Positions 7,094-16,400 of a stretch of 26,194 nucleotides of DNA are shown here, piece by piece; the stretch's first letter is position 1, and the number at the start of each line of letters is the position of its first letter. The notes under the pieces were generated by a model. That model searched no databases, was not told the DNA's origin, and saw only the letters and a list, made by a program, of their open reading frames with translations. Position numbers and translations under genes: made by a program. Location: the IMG/VR virus record IMGVR_UViG_3300032676_000180, positions 1 through 26,194 of that record; one strand, given 5' to 3'. The DNA comes from a virus.

Positions 7094-7360
7094 ATGGCTT
7101 ACTCAGAAACAATACGACAGTCCACCGCCAAGGCGGAAAAGACCCTAGGCAATCAGCTGGGTCGATGGGCTATCAAATTAAATTTCCCTGTAATTAAGAT
7201 TTCAGAATATACAGGCGCAACAAGACAGACGGTTTATAACTGGTTTTCCGGAACCGAAGTAACCCCATCATACAGAACAAGCGTGACCAATCTGTTACGC
7301 ATATTACAAACTAGCACAACAGTTGAAGAGGCGATGAAAAAATGCTCACAATACAAATAA
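7094..7360 (+). CDS. Small helix-turn-helix DNA-binding protein
   Basis: An 88-residue protein. Residues about 32-53 (PVIKISEYTGATRQTVYNWF) read as a helix-turn-helix: a first helix, a turn at TGAT, and a recognition helix RQTVYNWFSG, as in XRE/Cro-like proteins. Residues 60-72 (YRTSVTNLLRIL) would be the following helix. The N-terminal 20 residues are polar. The start ATG has only a weak GAGA upstream, so expression may be modest. It lies just before the primase-helicase gene, and a perfect palindrome at 7395-7404 in the intervening gap is a possible binding site. It could regulate the replication operon or act as an origin-binding accessory; nothing in the sequence decides between these. 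Confidence 0.7.
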   Translation: MAYSETIRQSTAKAEKTLGNQLGRWAIKLNFPVIKISEYTGATRQTVYNWFSGTEVTPSYRTSVTNLLRILQTSTTVEEAMKKCSQYK

Positions 7361-7394
7361 AGGAAACATTACACCAATCAAACCAAATAACTAA

Positions 7395-7404
7395 CGGTTA
7401 ACCG
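7395..7404. promoter_or_regulatory. Palindromic candidate operator CGGTTAACCG
   Basis: A perfect ten-base palindrome lies in the 56-base gap between the HTH gene and the primase-helicase gene and directly abuts the AAGGAG ribosome-binding site (7405-7410). A bound regulator would compete with transcription here, and a fold in the RNA could mask translation. Assignment as an operator is inference from position and symmetry. Confidence 0.35.
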
Positions 7405-7416
7405 AAGGAGCATCAT

Positions 7417-10278
7417 ATGAAGTCGCAGGAATTCCTAGCGACTGTGCTTCCGTCTTCGGGTAAATATTGCGCCTGCGAACTAAGCACAGCTAAAAAAGAA
7501 CACGTGTTTGTTGACACGATTGATGAGCTGTATAGCAAAGCTACACAGTTTAGTGGTGAAGGCTTAAATGCTTTTTATGCGCTAGCATCATTCAACGCAA
7601 GTGGCAAGCGATTAGCCACGGATACTGTAAAAATAAAATCTTTGTTCCTCGATATTGATTGTGGGGAAGGAAAGGATTATGATACTCAGAAGGAAGCTGC
7701 GGCGGCCCTGCATACATTTTTGTCTTCAACTTCGTTAGACAGCCTCGGAACCCCATACATCGTATCTAGTGGCGGCGGCATACACGTATACTGGCCGTTT
7801 ACAGAAGAAGTTGATATCGCTGTATGGAAACCTGTAGCAGAAAACCTTAAGCGCCTGTGCAAGAAAGAAGGCCTACGCATTGACGCTATGGTAACTGGCG
7901 ATGCAGCTCGAGTACTACGTGTACCTGATACACAGAACTACAAACAAGAAACCCCCCGCGCCGTATCAATCCGCGTTGTCGGGACTACGTTTGATTTCAA
8001 TACTTTATCTACGGTCATCAAAGAAAAGGTCGGGGAAGATTCCCATGAATTTTTACCTAAGTTCGATTTACCGGGTCAACGTCCAGACCTAAAGGGTGTT
8101 GCGTCAAACGTAAAGTTGGTTGAAAACTCGATTACCTTCTTTAAAAATCTCGCACCAAAATGCAAACAGATTCAGCACTACATAGACCACGCTAAAGATG
8201 ATGGCATGGAGCCCTTGTGGCGGGGCGTACTCAGTATAGCTAAGTACTGCGAAGATGGTGAAGAAGAGGGGCAAGCTTTATCAGCCATGCATCCGTACGA
8301 TATGGATCGTCACAACACCAAGTGGCACCAAATTAAAGGGCCTTATAGCTGCTTAAAGCTAGATGAGGCAAACCCTGGAGTATGTAAAGGGTGCCCGCAT
8401 TTAGGCAAAATTAAAAACCCGCTTGCGCTAGGCCGCGAGATCAAGGTCGACAATAAGCCTAAAGAAATCATTGTTGAAACTAAAGCAGCTACAGACACTA
8501 AACCGGCTGAGCAGTTAATGATTGTGCGCCCGATTCCGCCACGTGGATTTAGCTATGGTTCTAACGGCGGTATCTTTGTAGACAAAATGGTTGATGACCC
8601 TGAAAGTGGGACAAAATCTAAGAAGCAGGTAATGATTCTGCCTTACGATTTGTTTATTGTGGACATCCTAGATAACGGTGATGAGCATCTTATTCATATG
8701 GTAGTTTGCCGCCCAAATGGAACGTCCGATATCATCATGCCGCAAAAATCGGTAGTAAGTAAGGACGAGACGGTCAAGATGTTGGCAAGCCACAATATAA
8801 TTGCTGTCTATGGAAAAGGTAACGACGTCAATCTGTACGAATATGTCAGGGGTTGCGTAGAATACGCTAGCTCAAACAAGGTTGCGGTTAAAGTACCCCA
8901 GAACTGCGGATGGCAAGACGATAATTCTTTTGTCTATAACAGCACTGTATTCTTTCCAGATGGTAGGGAGCTGTATGTACCTACTCCCACTTTGGCTAAT
9001 ATTAACCACGCCACAAAGCCAACCGGTACAGTAGATGAGTGGAAGAAAGTGCTCAATATGTATATCGCCAAGGAGTTGTGGGAGATTGTTACTATGGGTA
9101 TGGTAGGCCCCGCTTCTATCTTGATGCATTTCTCGGGCTTTAGGGGCGTTGTTTACCATCTTGGGTCGTCAGGTTCTGGGCGCGGCAAATCGCTTGCCTT
9201 GGCTCTAGCGGCTAGTTTTTGGGGGCATCCTGAGCTATATAGGGTTACGCAATCAACTTCAGCCGTAGCATCGCAGAACCGACAAGGTATGCTTAATAGC
9301 CTGCCGCTTGTAATGGATGAGATTACAAACAAAAACCGTGAGTCCTTCGAGTGGCTTCCGCAATTCTTACTTGATTTAACCCAAGGTAAGGGCAAGGAAC
9401 GCATGGAACAGGGTGCCAATAGGGAAAGACTGAACACAACTGTTTGGAACTTAATGGTGTTGTTTTCAAGCAACACTCACATATATGATTTCTTATCGGG
9501 CGGCCGCAAGCATACATCTCAGGCTGAGATGCTTCGTATGTTAGAGGTTAAACCAGCCAAAGAAGTGCAGTGGGCGTCTGCCACAGAAAGTAGTACAGTC
9601 GATATTCTTAAAACAAATTACGGAGTGGTAGGCCGTGAATTGGTTCGTTGGATTGTTAAGAATAGACTGATAGCAGTTCAGGTGTACAACGAGACCCGCG
9701 AGAAGTTAAAAGCGGAATTTAAATCATCAGATGACGAGCGTTACTGGACTGCTGGTAATGCCGCCATCGTAGCTATAGTGATACTTATGGGAAAAAAATA
9801 CGCAAACATTATTGATGTACCCCTTCGGCCAATTATTGAGACTTTACGTGGAATGGTTAATGAGGCTAGAGCAGCTGTACGAGGCAACCGCCGTAGTGCT
9901 GAAGATGTTCTTAACGCTTACACTCGTGAATGCTACGGTAAATTTGTTGTTGTTAAAGCAATTGACGGAATTACTAAAGCAACACTAGGGGGCCAAAACG
10001 AAATTGACCAATCTTTAACTAGGTCAGATGTTGCTGGAAGGGTGGAGCATGACGTAACGCCGGGGCATGTTGACTATTACATTGAGGAGCAACTTCTTAA
10101 ACAGCATTGTTCTACTATGAGTTACGGATACTCCGACTTAAAGGCGGAACTCGAAACGCTACCTAATTACAAGATTGGATACATGCGCAAAGATATGCTG
10201 GCTAAGACACGCGGCCCATCTATGCGGGTTAATGTAATTAAGATCAGCCGCCCTGTGGTTATCAGTGAGGAAGATTAG
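7417..10278 (+). CDS. AEP-like primase fused to DUF927-like P-loop helicase
   Basis: A 953-residue replicative protein. The N-terminal part (about 45-190) has primase-type motifs: LFLDID (Asp79, Asp81), SSGGGIHVYW (His123) and a third Asp region (RIDAMVTGDAARVLRVPDTQ, Asp156), in the order seen in archaeo-eukaryotic-type primase-polymerases. A cysteine cluster (C312, C323, C326 in CKGCPHLG) could bind zinc. The C-terminal half (from about 540) has Walker A GSSGSGRGKS (583-592) and Walker B LPLVMDEIT (629-637, Asp634-Glu635), followed by an arginine-rich RKHTSQAEMLRMLE segment, as in DUF927-type helicases. It probably primes and unwinds at the fork for the family A polymerase. AAGGAG sits six bases before the ATG, and a strong terminator follows. 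Confidence 0.85.
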   Translation: MKSQEFLATVLPSSGKYCACELSTAKKEHVFVDTIDELYSKATQFSGEGLNAFYALASFNASGKRLATDTVKIKSLFLDIDCGEGKDYDTQKEAAAALHTFLSSTSLDSLGTPYIVSSGGGIHVYWPFTEEVDIAVWKPVAENLKRLCKKEGLRIDAMVTGDAARVLRVPDTQNYKQETPRAVSIRVVGTTFDFNTLSTVIKEKVGEDSHEFLPKFDLPGQRPDLKGVASNVKLVENSITFFKNLAPKCKQIQHYIDHAKDDGMEPLWRGVLSIAKYCEDGEEEGQALSAMHPYDMDRHNTKWHQIKGPYSCLKLDEANPGVCKGCPHLGKIKNPLALGREIKVDNKPKEIIVETKAATDTKPAEQLMIVRPIPPRGFSYGSNGGIFVDKMVDDPESGTKSKKQVMILPYDLFIVDILDNGDEHLIHMVVCRPNGTSDIIMPQKSVVSKDETVKMLASHNIIAVYGKGNDVNLYEYVRGCVEYASSNKVAVKVPQNCGWQDDNSFVYNSTVFFPDGRELYVPTPTLANINHATKPTGTVDEWKKVLNMYIAKELWEIVTMGMVGPASILMHFSGFRGVVYHLGSSGSGRGKSLALALAASFWGHPELYRVTQSTSAVASQNRQGMLNSLPLVMDEITNKNRESFEWLPQFLLDLTQGKGKERMEQGANRERLNTTVWNLMVLFSSNTHIYDFLSGGRKHTSQAEMLRMLEVKPAKEVQWASATESSTVDILKTNYGVVGRELVRWIVKNRLIAVQVYNETREKLKAEFKSSDDERYWTAGNAAIVAIVILMGKKYANIIDVPLRPIIETLRGMVNEARAAVRGNRRSAEDVLNAYTRECYGKFVVVKAIDGITKATLGGQNEIDQSLTRSDVAGRVEHDVTPGHVDYYIEEQLLKQHCSTMSYGYSDLKAELETLPNYKIGYMRKDMLAKTRGPSMRVNVIKISRPVVISEED

Positions 10279-10303
10279 GGTGCACTTTCCGTGGTTAGAA
10301 GTA

Positions 10304-10324
10304 CCCCCGAAAGGGGGCTTTTTT
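10304..10324 (+). terminator. Rho-independent terminator after the primase-helicase gene
   Basis: CCCCC-GAAA-GGGGG (10304-10317), a five-base-pair GC stem with a GNRA-type tetraloop, followed by C and six Ts (10319-10324), located 25 bases after the stop. The orientation of the T-tract serves rightward transcripts; on the minus strand the hairpin is not followed by Ts. Confidence 0.9.
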
Positions 10325-10333
10325 GTTCCAACT

Positions 10334-10456
10334 TTGGCACTGGAGGAGGTAAAGGTAAACGGTTTAAAAGCCGCCCTTTACCACCAAGTTATTGCCAAAG
10401 CAGAAGTAGGCCGCAAAGATGGAAAGCTAGGAGTGTGGTTTACTCGCGTGCGCTAA
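10334..10456 (+). pseudogene. Coding-like stretch without convincing start, possible gene remnant
   Basis: An in-frame stretch of 40 codons (possible TTG start at 10334) after the terminator ends ALYHQVIAKAEVGRKDG then KLGVWFTRVR. The basic composition and codon choice look coding. A GGAGGAGG at 10342-10349 has no start codon at a usable distance, so I cannot support active translation. Its end overlaps the tail of the convergent gene by 17 bases. It may be the 3' remnant of a lost gene, or chance. Confidence 0.2.
10348..10382. repeat. Inverted repeat between the convergent modules
   Basis: GGTAAAGG (10348-10355) pairs with CCTTTACC (10375-10382). An inner CGG (10360-10362) can pair with CCG (10371-10373), giving an extended hairpin. 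No T-tract follows on either strand. It lies downstream of both convergent transcription units, so it may slow polymerase or protect 3' ends; this is inference. Confidence 0.4.
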
Positions 10457-13400
10457 GGAAGGCCTTAGAAAGTTCTATCCTAGCTTCTTTAATTTCGTCC
10501 AAAGCCGCACGTTTTTCAGCACCGTTAATACCTGTCATTGCCCTGATAGCGCGCTCTTGTTTAGACAGTTCACCCATTTGATGCCTGAAGTTGCCGGAGA
10601 AGCTGGCCATGCCTATTAAATCCGCTTGCTTAGTCATAAGGGCTTCAGCTTCTTCGTCTTGACCGCTTTCAACCAGGTTTTTATAAGAGTTATTAGCTTG
10701 AATTACGCTATCCATCTGCTCGTAGGCTTTATCAATTAGACCATTTGCATCTTTAGGCTGGAAGAATGCGCCAACAATTGGGGTTGTACTGCTTAGGGCG
10801 CCTCGACCTTCGGGTGCTTCGGCCCCACCTGCCACTGGGTTAGCTAACGACAGCAATGCTAAAGGCAGGGCGCCAGTATAGTTGCGGATTAGGTATTCCA
10901 TTTTGACTGGGGAGATATTAGTAGCCGCACCAATAGCCTTTATTGCCTCGGGGGTAGTAGCGTACGAACGTTGGCCCGGCGCTAGCTCTTGCAGGCGCTG
11001 GCTTTCAATTGGTTTGCCCGTAAAGAACGAATAGTTTGACCCCAACTCGATCATAGGTTTAACAGCAGTTGGTGTGAACGAAGGTAAGAAGTTATCGACA
11101 ACGTACTTAGATGTTTCAGCCGCGGCGTCGCCAAGCTTCTTATCCTTGAATGCAGTTGAGTAAAGCATCTCTGGAAGCATTTTAAATATACCGCCAACTT
11201 CAAAAGGAATTGGTACCTTTACTTTTTCATCAATGCCCGGAACTTTTATAAACCAGTTACCAATTCTTTCTGCAGACGTAGCGTTCTTGTAGTCTTCATC
11301 GTCGTAGTTAAGAGCGGTATATGCCATAGTAAACGCAGCCATCATTGCACCGCGCTGCCAAATTTTATTCTTAATGTCTAGCTTATCGTTAAGCGGCATC
11401 TTGCCAGCAAAAGCTTTGTACAAAACGTCAAGGCCTTGGATCTGGGCATTTAAGAATGGTACCATGTGGTTTAACAGATACAAACTTGGGGATGTGCCCT
11501 TCTTACTAAAGTTCATAGCTTCAAGAGAAGCCAAGGTGGCTTCCATATCAGAGGCCCCTTGCTTAATAAAACTGTTGTAAGAAGTAACACGAGACGACGC
11601 ATCGCCCATCATAGCCACGTGATCAAGGTACCCCATAGCTTTTTCCCAACCTGGTTTACCATCAATAATTTGCAACATGGCTTTTTGCATTGCGTCAGAA
11701 GCGTTACCCAGTACTTGACCGCCTAAGATACCGCGCCGCTTTAATAAAAGTTCGCCTTCATTTGTTCCTTTTAGCATGCTGCCTAACTGCTTTAAGTTAT
11801 CAACAATAGGAATTGAATTCGAGCCAGTTACAAACGCATTAGATAAAGAATCTCGCGCAATTTGGCGTACGGCATAAGCAGGGTTACGGGTTATAAATGA
11901 ACGCAATAATCTAGCTGGATAGCCAGCAACTTTAACAAGATTAGGAATCGAAGTCTGTACACCATCCATACCTTTTACAAGCAACTCAGAGGGTATGCCA
12001 ACAGAATCTGTATCCACAATAGCGTGGTAATCTTCGCCATTAATCTTAAAGTGAATTACGTCTGGCCCACTTGCGTCTTTGCCTTTATATATGCCTGACC
12101 CAAATTCTTTGCCACCACGAGCTGTTTTAATTTTTAGCAAGCCCAATTCTTTTAGGCTAAACGCCACATTTCTAGTAGCCAGATTGCGCAAAGACATATC
12201 TGTTAACATACGAGTGTTTTGCAACGCGCTAGTAAAGACGTCCATAATGGCGGTATCACCGCCAACCAGTTCATGTAAATAAGGTTGGTTTTTAATATTG
12301 CCAATATGAATAGGCTGGGCTCCACCCATTTCAAGCATAACGCTACCATCTTTTGCGGTACGGTAAAACGGCACGTAGTCATTCTCTTTAAGCAATCTTG
12401 CGGCTTCTTCTTTTGAGAATCTACCAGTCTGAACACCGAATTCTACCAAGCCGCGGTTGTAGTCGTTGTATATATTTGCTGCTTTTTCAAAAGCTGCTTT
12501 GGTTTTAGCATCAGAATTGATGCGTTTCATCACCTTATCAAGCATCTCTTGAGTAACATCTTTGCTAAAGTTCAACGTATTAAGACCGACTCTAGCCGCA
12601 CGCCGTCCAGCCAAATAAAACGTAAACAACTGATTAGCCGCATTAGCATCGCCAACGTCCGCCGCCTTTAAAGCTTGGGACACTTTTAACATGCTGGCGC
12701 CTTCTTTGGTTTCAATCAGGCGTTCTAATTTACCATCAGCACGTTTCTTTTCGATTATGCTCATTGGGCCGTGTGAAGCGGTCTGGGCTACCCAGTTAAT
12801 TCCCTGATCAAACATACGAAGGTAGTACATTAATTGCGTACCTTCAAGCGAGCTATTTAATTTTGCAGTTAACTTTTCAGCAACTTTTTCTGCTGGGGCA
12901 AACCTATCTATATAGCGAGTCCGTACCGCTAGGCGGTTTTCCTGAGACAGCATACCCCCAGTTTTAAGAATGTCACGTGGGGTTTTAAAGCCTACAGCAG
13001 CCGCATGTACTTTATCCCTAACTGTTTTGTTGGCCTGAACAATTTTGCCGACATCATCGCCGAGATCAGAGAACTTGCTGTTGTACTTAGCTTTACTACG
13101 GAATTGTATATCGCCGTTAGCCGTTTTGTACGCGCCCGGATTAACTTCTTTAAAATCATTACGAGCGTCACGCAGAATTTTGTAAATGTCAGAAGTATTT
13201 ATATCGAGGTTAAGGCCCATTTTCCGCAAGGCAGCACGAACTTCACCCACCAAAGCTTTAATAAAATCATTAGCTTTAGCTACAAAATCTTTGCTAGGGC
13301 GTTGTTCTTCTACGTGGGCAATCATTTCATGCACAGCTTCGGCTTTTGCTTCTTGTTCTGTTTTACCAGAATCAATCGCAGCTTGATAGGCCCCAGCCGC

Positions 13401-16400
13401 CTCGTCACCTACACCTAGTTTGTCAGCTAGTTTTTGAACACTACCTTCTTGTGCAGTAATTTTATTAACTAAGCGCTCCATACCTTCTTTGCCAAGCACT
13501 TGCGCAACGCCTAGGTGACCTGTAACTTCATGCGCAACTGTAGCCGCAACATCAGCAGGGGTAGCATGTGCATCTGCAACAATTACTACATTACCTTTTT
13601 CAGTAACAAAGCCTTTTGTTTTTTCTGGGTCGTATCCGCGATCGCGGATATATTGTTTCATGGTCTCAGGTAGAGTCTGAATAACTTTTACGTCTAAGCC
13701 TTTAGGTAGCTTAACTTTATCCACTACAGCTTGTGCTTCAGACTTAGCCATTTGAACACCGACGTTCTTACCTTCCCCAATACGAGGGTGAAATTCACCA
13801 CTCTCAAGCTCATCTGCCATAACCATATAGGCATCAACGCCCATATCGGCTTCTTTGGCCTCTTGCTTGAATAAAGCTTCAAGGTCTTTGGCTTTTTTTG
13901 TGGCTTCTTCGCTAATTTCTTTACGTAAGGCATCGCGCTTACGAGTCAGCACAGACTTCTCCGTTGGAGTCATCTCAGTGTGTTCAAGCTCGGTCTCTAT
14001 ACCAGCCAGTTCTTTGATCTTGCTACGCGCTTCTTTAGAAATTTTTAAGTTAGTTGTAGGTTTTGCTTTAACTTTCTCAGCTTCTATCTGGCGCACTGTT
14101 TTAGCAACGTTAGCATAAACTTCAGGCGTAATACCAGCTTCTTCAAACTTCCCTTCTTTCTCCATTGCTTTTTCAGCTTTAGAGGGTTTGTACCGTTTAG
14201 ACCCCTGCTCTTCTTGAGCTTGCCCAATAATCATACCAACACGACGGGCGTTTAAGATTGTGTCTATATTTTTAACTTGCTTTTCAAGAGCAGTTTGTTT
14301 TTCAGCAAGCTCAGCGCGTTCTGCTGCGGTTGCTTCTTTGTCTTGCAGGCTTAAACCGTAAATGCGATCGCGAATAGCCTTTAGCTTTTCTTTTAGTTTG
14401 CTATTAACTTCAGCAAGTCTTGTTTCGGTAATTTGGCCAACAGCTTTTTCAGCTGGAGATTTAGCCCGTTCAATATCCGCAATCTCTTGGTTATACTTTG
14501 CTTCGCCAATATCTTCGCTAACTTTCTTTTCAGCTTCAGTAAGTGGCTTTTTAATCTCGGTAATTTTTTTAGCTGGTGTTTTAGCAAACACCTGATCTTG
14601 CATTTTTTCTTCTAGGCCAATAATACGGTTTTGGGCCTTTCGGTACTCTGCTGTTTTTTCGTCAGCAGTAACCATCCAATTCATGATCTTGGCAATACGA
14701 GGGTCGACTTGGCTGTTTTTAAATTGTTCGTTTAATTTGGCGCGGGATTCTACGTATTTTTGGCGAGCTTCTTTTAAAGCCGCAAGTTGCTTAGCGTTTA
14801 AAGTTTTACTTTTTCGAGCATTCCACTCTTTAAAGTACTGCTTAGCAAAATTAAACGCAGTCTCAACTTTACGACCTTGATGTGGCAACGCAGCTTGTAG
14901 TTTCTCTGCGGGCTCAAAAGTTTGTTTTTTACCAGCTAAGTCAAGACCTGTTTGGCGCTCTGCTTCCGCCTGGCTTTCTTCAGTGCGTTCTTTAGCTGTT
15001 TTTTCAACTGCCGGTGTAGCTTTAGCCTTGTTCTTTTCAGCTTGCTTTTTAGTAAGAACTTCTTGGACCGCATAACGAGCCTTGGCTTCTGGAGTAAGTC
15101 GTTGAAGTTTACCGATTTCTTTTATAGGGGTATTAGTGTATTTATTTTTTAAACCTTCAGCAAACCTTTGAACGTCTTTGTATTCATCCCTATGGAAACC
15201 TGTTTCGATTTCTTGCTCTGTGGTTCTAAACCCAGCACGCCGTAATGCATTTGGCATAGAAGTTGTATCTATACCGTACTGATTTGCTAGTTGATCTACA
15301 GTTCCGTTTTCAACAGCGGCATCTACTTTAGCAATAGCAGCCTTAATTTCATTTGCTTTATTTTCTAGCGCCGCGTAAACAACAGGTGACGACTTCGCAG
15401 TATATCCTTGTTTTTTAAGCGGCTCCATTTTTGCTTCGACATCAGCTAAATCTGTCTTAAGAGGGTTTTTAAGCCGCTCAGCAAGAACCATTGCACGAGC
15501 TTTTTTACCCGTAGCACGCTGTATCTTGCCAGTCATTAAATCATCTAGCTGTCTTACGATATCAGCCTTTTGCTCTTCTGTAAGGCGGGGCATGTCTTTT
15601 GCTAAACGTTCGTAGTTAATGCGGCTAACTGTCGACTGGATATACTTGTCCAAAGAACCCCGCGCTTTTTCTGCAAGCGCAGCTAAAAAACCAGAAGCTT
15701 GTTTAGGGTTTGGACCACCAAAGAATTCGCCCTTACGCATACTATCTATAGTGTCAGTCAGATCAAGCAGGTGTACATCTTGTGCTATCTCGCTAACACG
15801 GCCGGACTCAACTGGGGTTTTTACGCCATCAGGAATAGCGTCAATCATTTTGCCGCGAGCATCTTCCATTGCTAAGCGGGCGTCTTCAATTTGTTTACCG
15901 AGCGCCGCTAAATCCCCACGAGCAGTATAGACCTCAGTACCGCGACCTTTTTCACCATAGCCCAGTTCGTTAGCTTTATTTAGTAGCTCATCATATGAGC
16001 TAGCCGCTTTAGTAAAGTTATCTTTTAAGACGTTAATTGCATTAACACGTTTAGTTTCTGCGGCTTTTTGAGCGGGAGTTAGTTCTGTCGGTACGTGTGT
16101 ATCAGGACGGGTATGTAAATCAACTAACTTTTGTGCAAGCAGGTCTGTGTACTCGTCAGATGTCATCTGCTCTCTATACTTACCTTTACTTACATACTCA
16201 CCCGTAGACTGGTCAATCTCTTGGTTGCTTTCATTGGCTGCCTGTTCTTGCTCAAGCGCTTCTTGCGCACGCTGTTCACGTGCTTTTTGTTCTTCTGCAA
16301 GGCGTGCTTGATATGCACGATACGGGGCCGTTGCATCGCCAGGGAACCTAGTTTGAATGTCTTTAATTTCTTGGGCAATTTTACCCACGCTTAATAGGTC

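Noticed and set aside
6951-7148. 65-codon ORF spanning the gap before the HTH gene
   Set aside because: It overlaps two better genes in other frames, has no ribosome-binding site and its composition is not protein-like.
13005-13418. 137-codon ORF on the plus strand inside the giant gene
   Set aside because: It is antisense to a coiled-coil and peptidase coding region with clear protein features; its product is an unstructured Phe/Ile-rich string without motifs.
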